The notes under the pieces were generated by a model. It was given only the letters and a program-made list of their open reading frames with translations, searched no databases and was not told where the DNA came from. From the NCBI GenBank assembly GCA_022614735.1, contig JAKEHZ010000287.1, positions 1-9,226 of the forward strand: 9,226 nucleotides of DNA, read 5' to 3'. The DNA comes from Acidobacteriota bacterium (GTDB taxonomy: Bacteria; Acidobacteriota; Blastocatellia; RBC074). Shown here in pieces: positions 1 through 5,812 of the stretch. The first letter of the stretch is position 1. Each line of letters opens with the position of its first letter. The position numbers and the translations under genes are program-made.

Positions 1-121
1 AAGGCACTAGCTGACTTCAATCGCTCGATCAAGCTCGAAGCGAAGGATGCCTGGGCAATCGCGCAGCGCGGATCGACCTACCGCTCGATGGAGCAATACG
101 AGAAGGCACTAGCTGACTTCA
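1..121 (+). repeat. 102-bp tandem DNA repeat encoding TPR units
   Basis: Bases 1-19 (AAGGCACTAGCTGACTTCA) recur exactly at 103-121, 102 bp apart, which is one 34-residue TPR. After the identical 19 bases the copies diverge at mostly synonymous or conservative positions. Identity at DNA level suggests recent unit duplication inside the gene. Confidence 0.75.
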
Positions 122-444
122 GTCGCGCGATTGAACTGGATGCAGAAGATACCACTGCGCATCTTTCCCTCATTGTTTGTTACCGCAAACTCGGCAGAAT
201 GGAAGAATACCGGCAGCAAATAGAAATAGCACGAGGGATGTTCGAGAAAGTCACTGCATATAATCGCGCGTGCTTTGCCGCCGTTTGCGGCAATACTGAA
301 AACGCCCTTGCACTGCTGCGTGCGGCGTTGGAAAGCAAGGAACAATCTATCGAGTGGGCCAGGACCGACCCCGATTTCGATTTGCTTCGAGAGGATCCTC
401 GCTTTGAGGCATTGCTGGATGAGATGGCAACGCCTCTAAACTGA
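1..444 (+). CDS. TPR-repeat protein, 3' part only (5' end outside window)
   Basis: The frame is open from base 1 to the TGA at 442-444, giving 147 residues with no start in the window. Two tetratricopeptide units are visible as 'KALADFNRSIKLEAKD' and 'YEKALADFSRAIELDAED', with the 34-residue spacing typical of TPRs (..A..D..RAI.LD). A third, more degenerate helix pair follows (YRKLGRMEEYRQQIEIA). The C-terminal part (YNRACFAAVCGNTENALALL, then WARTDPDFDLLREDPRFEAL) is an ending common in TPR proteins. TPRs are protein-interaction scaffolds; no enzymatic domain is visible in this part, and the missing N-terminal region may hold a kinase, peptidase or regulatory domain. The partner cannot be named. 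I am confident of the reading frame and TPR nature, but not of the cellular role. Confidence 0.85.
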   Translation, partial: KALADFNRSIKLEAKDAWAIAQRGSTYRSMEQYEKALADFSRAIELDAEDTTAHLSLIVCYRKLGRMEEYRQQIEIARGMFEKVTAYNRACFAAVCGNTENALALLRAALESKEQSIEWARTDPDFDLLREDPRFEALLDEMATPLN

Positions 445-496
445 CCAAAAGTCTGTTTCACCTTTTCAAAATCCCATTCTTTCCTACCCGTCTTTA

Positions 497-522
497 TGAA
501 ACATAACGTCCTTTATGTTTCA
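497..522. repeat. Perfect 10-bp inverted repeat upstream of the decayed integrase
   Basis: TGAAACATAA (497-506) and TTATGTTTCA (513-522) are exact reverse complements separated by 6 bases (CGTCCT). The element ends 26 bp before the likely original integrase ATG at 549. It has the form of a dimeric-protein binding site, such as an operator or a recombinase core site. No second copy was seen in the window. Confidence 0.6.
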
Positions 523-548
523 CAAGCGGAGTGATATAAACCCGCTCG

Positions 549-1548
549 ATGAGCGAGACCCTCCCCGCAAAAATCGAAAGCGCTGGCATGAGCGCTCTGA
601 CACTTCCAAACATCGTCACGCGCGAGGGCGAACGGACGACGAAACGCTTCATCAGTTTTTTACTGCCAACATCCGAAACCCGAACACGCGGCTTTCTTAT
701 CTGCGGGCAGTCGAGCAGTTTCTTTCATGGTGCGAGAATCGCGGGGGAGGCCTTCAGCAATTTGAGCCGGTGATTGTAGCGGCCTAGATCGAAGACCTTT
801 CGCGCAACAAATCTCCGCAAACGGTGAAGCAACATCTCGCGGCAATCCGGATGCTCTTTTTTGAATGGTCACTGGCCAGGGGATGCCGTTTAATCCGGCG
901 TCATCGGTGCGAGGCCCGTGCTATAGCATCAAAAAAGGAAAGACGCCGGTGCATTCGGCGATGGACACGCGGAAACTTCTTGATAGCATAGATGTGTCGC
1001 ACGTTGTTGGTTTGCGCGACCGTGCTTTGATTGGACTAATGGTTTATTCTTTCGCGCGGGTTTCGGCCGTCTCGAATATGCGCCTCAGAGATTACTACCA
1101 GAACGGAAACGCTGGTGGATTCGCTTCACGAGAAAGGCGGAAAGTTTCACGAAGTCCCCGTTCATCACACAGCCGAAGAATATCTTGATGCCTACATCGA
1201 GGCGGCGGAAATCAGCGAACAGAAAATAAACCGCTATTCAGAACGACGCGCGGAAAGACTAGAACTCTCACAGAGAATGGAATAAACCGCGTCGAAACGC
1301 GGAAGATGATAAAGCGGAGAGCCGAAGAAGCGGGACTTTCAGCGAACACAACTTGTCACACTTTCAGAGCGACCGGCATCACTGCATACCTGGAGAATGG
1401 CGGCACTATCGAGCACGCACAACAGATTGCGGCACACGAGTCGCCGAGGACGACGAAGCTCTACGACTGTACAACCAACGCCATCAGCCTCGATGAAATC
1501 GAGCGAATAGTAATTTATTGCCATTGGCCGAGTTATCTCTTCACCTGA
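549..1548 (+). pseudogene. Tyrosine recombinase/phage integrase, multiply frameshifted
   Basis: Homology-like reading switches between frames. Frame 3 from ATG 549 (MSETLPAKIESAGMSALTL) passes into frame 2 at the T-run near 655 (FFTANIRNPNTRLSYLRAVE, the N-terminal SAM-like core-binding domain). A TAG at 785-787 interrupts this frame, which resumes as IEDLSRNKSPQTVKQHLAAI. Near 866 it moves to frame 1 (LLDSIDVSHVVGLRDRALIG), and near 1107-1126 two single-base losses return it to frame 2 (HEKGGKFHEVPVHHTAEEYL). Near 1222 it moves to frame 1, ending at TGA 1546-1548. The catalytic set of the family is still recognisable across the pieces: Arg in SFARVSAV, Lys in HEKGGK, HxxR in CHTFRATG, His in IAAHESPR and the Tyr nucleophile in TTKLYD. 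The end (IERIVIYCHWPSYLFT) may be read-through past a lost stop. No functional product is expected. This is a dead mobile-element gene; its element and original target are unknown. Confidence 0.9.
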
Positions 1549-1599
1549 AGCTTTATGCCCATCGGCATCCTGAGCAGCATTCATCATTGAGCGTGGAGT

Positions 1600-1896
1600 A
1601 TGAAGAAAAAGAACTCTACACAACCAAAAATATCTAAACAACCGACAGTGCCAAAAATGCAGGTTCCTGAAAATGATATGGTCAAGAAAGAGATTGAGAC
1701 AAAAGGTTTGCGGCAAGACGTTATGGATAAAGATTTTTTGCGAGAACGTTATTCAGCTCTGAGTTCACTATGGTCACACCATAACAGTTCACAGCTTCAA
1801 TGGCCTGCGGGTATTAATGATTCGCACTTATCATCTGCAAAGCATAAGTGCGAATCATTGCCATACCCAAATCCAACTTGGAGGAAACTCAATTGA
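1600..1896 (+). CDS. Small hypothetical protein, Lys/Asn-rich, AT-rich
   Basis: An ATG-started frame of 98 residues that I do not recognise. The first third is basic and polar (MKKKNSTQPKISKQPTVPK) with no hydrophobic segment; the middle is charged (KKEIETKGLRQDVMDKDFLR). Base composition is clearly more AT-rich than the flanking genes, which suggests transfer together with the neighbouring integrase remnant. Its TGA (1894-1896) overlaps the TTG start of the next gene (1893-1895) in the arrangement TTGA, typical of translational coupling. Against it, the ribosome site is poor (TGGAG with almost no spacing) and the last third is made of a 16-bp hairpin, so the tail may be a truncated or replaced end. 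It could be a chance frame or a gene broken by a small insertion. Confidence 0.4.
   Translation: MKKKNSTQPKISKQPTVPKMQVPENDMVKKEIETKGLRQDVMDKDFLRERYSALSSLWSHHNSSQLQWPAGINDSHLSSAKHKCESLPYPNPTWRKLN
1815..1860. repeat. Perfect 16-bp inverted repeat with 12-nt loop
   Basis: AATGATTCGCACTTAT (1816-1831) pairs exactly with ATAAGTGCGAATCATT (1844-1859), loop CATCTGCAAAGC; a T-G wobble extends it by one. It lies 20 bases before the GGAGG of the DUF3303 gene and inside the 3' part of the preceding small ORF. It could be a transcription terminator without a T-run, a leader structure, or the remains of a miniature mobile element. Confidence 0.7.
1880..1884 (+). promoter_or_regulatory. Shine-Dalgarno GGAGG deciding a TTG start
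   Basis: GGAGG lies 8 bases before TTG at 1893-1895. This favours the TTG over the upstream in-frame ATG at 1848, which sits inside the hairpin, and over the internal ATG at 1911. Confidence 0.65.
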
Positions 1897-2171
1897 AATT
1901 CGTCATGACCTACTATATCCCCAACGAATCCTGGGACAAGGCTGTTTCTCGCTTTCTAGAAACTCAGGCACCAGCTCCGGAGGGCGTGAAGCTGCTAGAG
2001 CGCTGGCACGCCGCCGCCGGCCGTAACGGCTTTCTCCTACTCGAGAGCGAGGATGTCGCCGCCATCTACCGGTTCGCGGCCGAGTGGAACGACGTGTGCG
2101 ACCTGTCGGTGACTCCGGTCATCGATGACGAAGGAGCCGGAATCGTTCTGTCGAGCATGCGCAAATCATAG
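1893..2171 (+). CDS. DUF3303 family protein
   Basis: From the TTG at 1893 the product is 92 residues and starts MKFVMTYYIPNESWDKAVSR. The pattern is that of the DUF3303 family: an N-terminal beta strand (KFVMTYYIP), a helix with RFLETQAPAPEGVKLLERWH, a second strand GFLLLESEDV, a helix (IYRFAAEWNDVCDLSV) and a last strand TPVID. This is a small ferredoxin-like/dimeric alpha-beta barrel layout. Members are soluble cytoplasmic proteins of unknown function; no catalytic residues can be assigned. The length fits a complete single-domain member, and the C-terminus (VLSSMRKS) looks natural. The TTG overlaps the stop of the preceding small ORF, so the two may be co-translated. The family call is from pattern recognition; the function is unknown. 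Confidence 0.7.
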   Translation: MKFVMTYYIPNESWDKAVSRFLETQAPAPEGVKLLERWHAAAGRNGFLLLESEDVAAIYRFAAEWNDVCDLSVTPVIDDEGAGIVLSSMRKS

Positions 2172-2215
2172 CCAGCTATCCGTCCGGAAAGCCCAAGCGA
2201 ATCACAGCATCTCAA

Positions 2216-2247
2216 AAAGTAACGAAATTGGCTATCTTCGCTACTTT
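2216..2247. terminator. Possible bidirectional terminator between convergent genes
   Basis: AAAGTAACGAA (2216-2226) pairs with TTCGCTACTTT (2237-2247) with one A-C mismatch and a 10-nt loop, flanked by an A-run (2214-2218) on the left and TTT on the right. It lies between the DUF3303 stop and the 3' end of the convergent TIGR03437 gene. The stem is AT-rich and the T-tract short, so it would be weak. The rest of 2172-2347 shows nothing I can assign. Confidence 0.35.
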
Positions 2248-2347
2248 ACATGCCTCCATCGTAGACGCTGGCGACCGATTCATCTGGGAGCCGCGCCGAG
2301 CGCATCGAACAGAAGTTGTCCTCAAATGGCTTCACAAGGTGAACGCT

Positions 2348-3544
2348 TCACTGGACTTTAATCTGCATGATATTCGCGGGTTGACCATCTACTGTTAGCG
2401 CAATGTCTATCTCACCTCGTCCTATCAAACTACGCGGGAGGCGCAGATTGACTTGATCCAGTCCAACGAAACGGCCCTGTGGCCCCGCAAAGAGCACTTC
2501 TGAATTTGTTCCACCGATGCTCGCTGTGACTGCGGAAAGCGAACTGCGCCCCTGGATACCGGTGCCGAACAGGATCAGAAACACCTGATCTGTTTCCGGG
2601 CCTAAGTCAATCGGAAGGGTAACAAACTTCTTTTGTGCCGTGTCGTATTGTGCGACTGGCTCATCGCTCCGCGCTCCGTCGGCTTTGATGCGTAAGATGC
2701 TCGCTGCTGCAACGCCTTGTCCACTAGAGTTGGCTGCAAAGAGCCCGGGCGCGACCGCTGCAATCTGCATTGTCCCGGTGGCGGTGCTGCCATCTCCGCT
2801 GGTGAGCGTCACCGTGGCTGTTCCAACTGCAGTCTCACGGGGGATCAGATAATTGATCTGAGCTGGCGCGACGAAGAAGAGCGAGGCAACCCGCTCAACG
2901 TTGGCGCTGTCTTTAACCTTCACCGATGTCCCGGCGAGCGAATTGGGCAGCGGTACAGTGTCAGCTTCCATGGTTGCGGTCGCCAGGCCTGTGCCGAAGG
3001 CGGCGACAATGGAATCGCTGGCCAGCCGTGACCCTGAGTAACTTGCGGCGGAAACACTTGCCAGAGTGCTTGCGCGCCCGCTGATCGTGATCTGCCCGCT
3101 TCGGTTACAGGTAGTAGAGCCAATGCTAATCGTTAAAGACCAGCTGTAAGTGCCGGGGCTGGCGTAGGTGTGCGAGACGCTCGACCCTGATGAAGTGGTG
3201 TTATCACCAAAGCTCCATTGATAGTTTGGCTCTCCATCGCAGTAGACAGTAGTCGCCGAAGCGCTCAAGTTGACAGCCGTGCCTGCGGACCCGGTTGCGG
3301 GCGCCGAGGCAGAGCAAGAGAGCGTGCAATATTCATACTGGCCTGCTGCTCGCGCAGGTTTGGTTGAGAGCATGATCGCAGCCGAAGCAATAAACACCGC
3401 CCAAACGATGATTTGCCCCAGGTGGCGAAGACTGCCCGTGGAAACACGTGATAAAGCCGGCAGCACGGCACATTGCCGCGTCATACCGGTTTTTGCAAAT
3501 TTGACTCCGGTTAAAAGCTTGGCGCAAGTAGATAGCTGGTTCAT
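2348..3544 (-). CDS. Secreted PKD + TIGR03437 (Solibacter-type) C-terminal domain protein
   Basis: The product is 398 residues. The start at 3544 is fixed by AGGAGG (3550-3555) five bases upstream. Residues 1-42 are an unusually long basic n-region; 43-60 are hydrophobic (IIVWAVFIASAAIM), followed by a likely signal-peptidase site after ARA at 64-66. Residues about 73-155 form a PKD/Ig-like module with the signature WSFGDNTTSS...SHTYASPGTYSWSL. It carries paired cysteines (C73, C77, C102, C146) that could form disulfides outside the cytoplasm. Residues 160-398 match the TIGR03437 domain: VSAASY, SIVAAFGTGLA, VAPAQINYLIP, APGLFAANSSGQGVAAA, ILFGTGIQGRS, GLDQVNLRLP and a closing VDGQPANIMQIKV. 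This domain is known mostly from the C-termini of large secreted acidobacterial proteins; its function is unknown, probably surface adhesion or anchoring. Here it stands almost alone after one PKD module, a compact version. The leader contains a strong hairpin and the conserved 38-nt element described separately. Confidence 0.9.
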   Translation of the reverse strand: MNQLSTCAKLLTGVKFAKTGMTRQCAVLPALSRVSTGSLRHLGQIIVWAVFIASAAIMLSTKPARAAGQYEYCTLSCSASAPATGSAGTAVNLSASATTVYCDGEPNYQWSFGDNTTSSGSSVSHTYASPGTYSWSLTISIGSTTCNRSGQITISGRASTLASVSAASYSGSRLASDSIVAAFGTGLATATMEADTVPLPNSLAGTSVKVKDSANVERVASLFFVAPAQINYLIPRETAVGTATVTLTSGDGSTATGTMQIAAVAPGLFAANSSGQGVAAASILRIKADGARSDEPVAQYDTAQKKFVTLPIDLGPETDQVFLILFGTGIQGRSSLSAVTASIGGTNSEVLFAGPQGRFVGLDQVNLRLPRSLIGRGEIDIALTVDGQPANIMQIKVQ

Positions 3545-3549
3545 GCTGA

Positions 3550-3555
3550 CCTCCT
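3550..3555 (-). promoter_or_regulatory. Strong Shine-Dalgarno AGGAGG for the TIGR03437 gene
   Basis: On the minus strand AGGAGG precedes the ATG at 3544 by five bases. A long hairpin stem (3559-3592) begins only three bases 5' of it, so folding or opening of the stem could affect ribosome access. Confidence 0.75.
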
Positions 3556-3558
3556 CTG

Positions 3559-3592
3559 CAACTACTGGGAGCGCAAGCGCTCCCAGTAGTTG
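3559..3592. repeat. Perfect leader hairpin (15-16 bp stem, minimal loop)
   Basis: CAACTACTGGGAGCGC (3559-3574) is the exact reverse complement of GCGCTCCCAGTAGTTG (3577-3592), with two bases between. As RNA, a 15-bp stem with a CAAG or CUUG loop is likely. It sits in the 5' leader of the minus-strand gene, directly next to its ribosome binding site. It could be an RNA-stabilising or translation-control structure, or a REP-like repeat. Confidence 0.8.
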
Positions 3593-3628
3593 TCATCGTT
3601 TCAGGGCGTCGTCATGAACGACATGAGC
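3591..3628 (-). promoter_or_regulatory. Conserved 38-nt leader element, copy 1, with micro-ORF MSFMTTP
   Basis: Read on the minus strand, this stretch is 34/38 identical to 7652-7689 on the plus strand, and both copies point at a downstream gene for an exported protein. It holds the inverted repeat GTCGT-TCATG-ACGAC. Just upstream (minus strand, about 3637-3632) is AAGGAG, which together with ATG at 3624-3622 opens MSFMTTP and stops with TGA at 3603-3601. Leader peptide, structured regulatory RNA or dispersed repeat are all possible. Confidence 0.5.
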
Positions 3629-3868
3629 GACTCCTTGTGCTGTTTGAAAAAGTAAAAGGTGTGAAATCGACAGCTGAGTTTTATTTGCAAATTACACTCC
3701 ACAACCGAGCGTTGATCCAGTTATTTCAACTAAGCCGGTAACTGGCAGCATTTCGAAGAGAATACGGCTTTGGTGAGCTTCAGATAGGTGGGCACGGCAT
3801 GAGCTGGAGTGAAACAGAATCTGCTTTTCTGCCTCAAGAAATGTTCTACACGGTGTCAGTGTCATGAG
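3629..3868. other. Intergenic stretch without recognisable gene
   Basis: No frame in this 240-base stretch resembles a protein I know, and no convincing promoter pair could be picked. The minus-strand promoter of the TIGR03437 gene should lie here, upstream of about 3640. The remainder is probably decayed sequence continuous with the gene remnants at 3869-4160. Confidence 0.5.
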
Positions 3869-4000
3869 TTACCTACCGCTCCCAGGCTGGTCGATGCCGG
3901 GCTTCCGGTACTGATCAGGATCTGGCACCAGCTTGCCACCGCGCATTGTGGCTCCAATTATGATCCCTGCGCTGACCAGAACCAGATTCTTGATAATGTA
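3869..4000 (-). pseudogene. Remnant: C-terminal tail of a small membrane protein (DoxX/DUF417-like?)
   Basis: On the minus strand the frame reads YII then KNLVLVSAGIIIGATMRGG, a last transmembrane helix, followed by a polar tail (KLVPDPDQYRKPGIDQPGSG) and a TAA at 3871-3869. The shape (KNLVL..AG..IGAT.RGG after a final helix) resembles the C-termini of DoxX-like or DUF417 integral membrane proteins, but the family name is a guess from a short piece. A TAA (4003-4001) directly precedes it, in the same frame as the GAF remnant, so it has no start of its own. I infer the leftover 3' end of a gene whose body was deleted. Confidence 0.4.
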
Positions 4001-4150
4001 TTAACCCTCCAAAGTTGGCGCAAACGGGATGGGAATGGTGGCTTCAAACACGCGCAATCGCATACAATTACGCTCCGGATCGTACAGCGCCACAAAGATG
4101 AAGTCGAAATTGACAACATGGCGCTGCCTCGTCGACAGATCGTGAAACAA
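4001..4150 (-). pseudogene. Remnant: GAF-domain fragment
   Basis: The minus-strand frame ending at TAA 4003-4001 contains LFHDLSTRQRHVV followed by NFDFIFVALYDPERNCMRLR. This closely resembles the start of GAF domains in sigma-54 activators and sensor kinases (helix, then a strand with the motif LYDPE..RL). Only the first half of the domain is present; the reading stops after FAPTLEG. Upstream the frame runs into the region antisense to the peptidase gene and loses its resemblance, so both ends are missing. A GAF domain senses small ligands or couples to kinase/ATPase output; this fragment cannot. It marks an old deletion junction with the membrane-protein tail that follows. Confidence 0.5.
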
Positions 4151-4162
4151 TGAGGACAGATA

Positions 4163-5350
4163 GTGACGCTTACCATCAAAACCATATTCGCTTTCCTGCT
4201 CATGCTCACATTTATGCAGCAACAGAGAGATCAATCATTACGACCTCGCGCCCGTGATCTAGGCATTGTCGTAGGTATTCTGCCGCCGGGAAAGCAGAAC
4301 GCGATCACCGATGTAGCAGGCGTGCGCGTCGGCCATGTGACCTTGATTAAAGGCGACAATGTCCGAACCGGCGTGACCGCAATCCTCCCGCATGTGGGCA
4401 ACCTCTTTCGGGAGAAAGTCCCGGCAGCGATCTTTGTCGGCAATGGGTTCGGCAAGCTCATGGGATCAACTCAGGTCAATGAACTCGGTGAGATTGAGAC
4501 TCCGATCCTGCTCACCAACACGCTCAACGTCCCCAAAGTCGCTGATGCACTGATCGAATGGATGCTCGCACTTCCGGGTAACGAAGAAGTTCGTTCAATC
4601 AACCCGATCGTGGCAGAAACAAACGACGGTTATCTCAACGACATCCGTGGCCGTCACGTCGGGCGCGATGAGGTTTTCGAAGCATTGAGAGCAGCCAAAG
4701 ACGGCTCGATTGAAGAAGGCTCTGTTGGCGCGGGCACAGGAACTGTGGCTTTTGGATTCAAAGGCGGCATCGGCACTTCATCTCGCATACTTCCGCAAAG
4801 CCTTGGCAGTTACAGTATCGGGACTCTGGTTCAGACCAATTTCGGCGGGGTTTTGACGATAAATGGCGCGCCCGTCGGCCGCGAGCTGGGCAAGTATTAC
4901 TTGAAGGAGCAAATCGAAGGTAATCGGGTCAGCCGAAATTTCCCGGGAGAAGGCGAGGTGAGCGATTTGGCGGACGGTTCAATTATCATGGTCATCGCCA
5001 CCGATGCGCCGCTCGATGCGCGGAATTTGAAGCGCCTGGCTGCGCGCGCCATGCTCGGACTCGCTCGCACCGGTTCTCCCTCGAGCAATGGGAGCGGCGA
5101 TTACGTGATCGCATTCAGCACGGCGAATCAGAACCGTATCCGATCGGGCGAAACCGTGCGGGACAGAGAGATACTCGGCAATGAATCGTTGTCACCTCTG
5201 TTCCAGGCAGTGGTAGAAGCCACGGAAGAGGCGATCTATAACTCGCTCCTGCGCGCTACTACCATAACCGGTCGCAATGGACACCGCGTCGAGGCTTTGC
5301 CAATAGATAAAATTGTAGAGATTATGAGGAAATATGGAGGGGTGAAATGA
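4163..5350 (+). CDS. Exported DmpA-type aminopeptidase (peptidase family S58, self-processing)
   Basis: The GTG start at 4163 is supported by TGAGGA (4151-4156) six bases upstream; the product is 395 residues. Residues 1-20 (MTLTIKTIFAFLLMLTFMQQ) form a signal peptide or N-terminal anchor. The family core follows: RPRARDLGI.VG.LPPG..NAITDVAGVRVGH (about 27-58), GNGFGKLMGSTQVNELGEIE (93-112), ETNDGYLNDIRG (152-163) and GSVGAGTGTVAFGFKGGIGT (186-205). DmpA/BapA enzymes are N-terminal-nucleophile hydrolases that cut themselves before a serine. Here the matching Gly-Ser is G272-S273 in ADGSIIMVIATDAPL. It would give a beta chain of about 123 residues, close to the roughly 125 of DmpA. Members remove N-terminal D- or L-residues or act on beta-peptides; the substrate here cannot be told. 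Export suggests a periplasmic role in peptide scavenging. The stop overlaps the first bases of a 19-bp inverted repeat that probably ends transcription. Confidence 0.9.
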   Translation: MTLTIKTIFAFLLMLTFMQQQRDQSLRPRARDLGIVVGILPPGKQNAITDVAGVRVGHVTLIKGDNVRTGVTAILPHVGNLFREKVPAAIFVGNGFGKLMGSTQVNELGEIETPILLTNTLNVPKVADALIEWMLALPGNEEVRSINPIVAETNDGYLNDIRGRHVGRDEVFEALRAAKDGSIEEGSVGAGTGTVAFGFKGGIGTSSRILPQSLGSYSIGTLVQTNFGGVLTINGAPVGRELGKYYLKEQIEGNRVSRNFPGEGEVSDLADGSIIMVIATDAPLDARNLKRLAARAMLGLARTGSPSSNGSGDYVIAFSTANQNRIRSGETVRDREILGNESLSPLFQAVVEATEEAIYNSLLRATTITGRNGHRVEALPIDKIVEIMRKYGGVK

Positions 5351-5413
5351 TTGCGGATTGCGGATTGCGGATTTTTTTAGCGCGCGACTTCTTTCAATCC
5401 GCAATCCGCAATC
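5349..5413. terminator. 19-bp inverted repeat of GATTGCG units, likely bidirectional terminator
   Basis: GATTGCGGATTGCGGATTG (5349-5367) is the exact reverse complement of CAATCCGCAATCCGCAATC (5395-5413), separated by 27 bases that include a run of seven T. The left side continues as a third near-unit. It starts within the stop codon of the peptidase gene and ends five bases before the stop of the convergent STAS gene, so it can serve both. The 7-8-bp iteration (ATTGCGG) is the form of a dispersed repeat rather than a simple terminator. Confidence 0.7.
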
Positions 5414-5417
5414 TTCT

Positions 5418-5756
5418 TTATGCGAAGCTCTTCACAGCGGCCGCCTCATCTTCGAAAACCTCGAAGACGGTGATCAGCTTGGTAATCGTCAGCAGATCGC
5501 TGATGCGTTTGGTCGCATTGATCAGCTTCAGATCGCCGCCTGCGCGTTTGACCGTCGTGTAGCTGCGGACGATCTCACCGAGGCCGCCGCTGTCCATATA
5601 CGGAACATTTGCGAGGTTGAGTAACACCTTGGTCTCTTTGCGTTCGACACATTCATCAATCTTGCGCTTTAACTGGACGTCACCCTCGCCGAGGAGGATT
5701 TTGCCTTCAACGTCGAGAATAGTCACGTCACCACTCTTGCGCTCTGTAATGGTCAT
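5418..5756 (-). CDS. STAS-domain anti-sigma factor antagonist (SpoIIAA-like)
   Basis: The product is 112 residues, a single STAS domain of full length. GGAGG (5763-5767) lies six bases upstream of the ATG at 5756. The signature is NLANVPYMDSGGLGEIVRSY, with the phosphorylatable serine of the family at S56 (DSGGLG, compare DSSGLG in SpoIIAA). Before it is the strand-loop VTILDVEGKILLGEG and after it LKLINATKRISDLL with the usual ITVFEVFEDEAAAV ending. In the partner-switching pathway such a protein, when unphosphorylated, binds an anti-sigma kinase of the RsbW/SpoIIAB type and frees a sigma factor; phosphorylation at the serine turns it off. No kinase, phosphatase or sigma gene is in the window, so the partner is encoded elsewhere. 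It stands alone, divergent from nurA, with an operator-like repeat in the shared upstream region. The function assignment is strong at family level only. Confidence 0.92.
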   Translation of the reverse strand: MTITERKSGDVTILDVEGKILLGEGDVQLKRKIDECVERKETKVLLNLANVPYMDSGGLGEIVRSYTTVKRAGGDLKLINATKRISDLLTITKLITVFEVFEDEAAAVKSFA

Positions 5757-5783
5757 ACCGGGCCTCCAAGAATTTGAGTATTT

Positions 5784-5812
5784 ATCGTTATTGATAAATC
5801 GTTATTGATAAA
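5784..5812. promoter_or_regulatory. Tandem 14-bp operator-like repeat between divergent genes
   Basis: ATCGTTATTGATAA occurs twice back to back (5784-5797, 5798-5811). Each copy is itself close to palindromic (TTATC-GTTATT-GATAA). A further 6-bp inverted pair, CTATCA (5837-5842) and TGATAG (5854-5859), lies closer to nurA. The region separates the STAS gene (minus) from nurA (plus), so a dimeric regulator binding here could control either. No confident -35/-10 pair was assigned. Confidence 0.5.

Noticed and set aside
497..522. Inverted repeat considered as a rho-independent terminator of the TPR gene
   Set aside because: Stem is AT-rich and not followed by a T-run; it lies 53 bases past the stop and suits a protein-binding site better.
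1339..1716. 125-codon minus-strand frame over the integrase 3' end
   Set aside because: Plus strand carries clear integrase motifs (HxxR, Tyr); the minus product has no family features.
1600..2171. Small ORF plus DUF3303 gene considered as a toxin-antitoxin pair
   Set aside because: Size and coupling fit, but neither product resembles a toxin or a DNA-binding antitoxin, and DUF3303 is not a known toxin family.
2125..2361. Plus-strand frame of 78 codons after the DUF3303 gene
   Set aside because: It overlaps the DUF3303 end in another frame, has no ribosome site and runs into the convergent gene; no family resemblance.
3809..4153. Plus-strand open frame of 114 codons in the gap before the S58 peptidase
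   Set aside because: Composition is not protein-like (many Cys, His, Gln) and the opposite strand carries recognisable GAF and membrane-tail remnants there.
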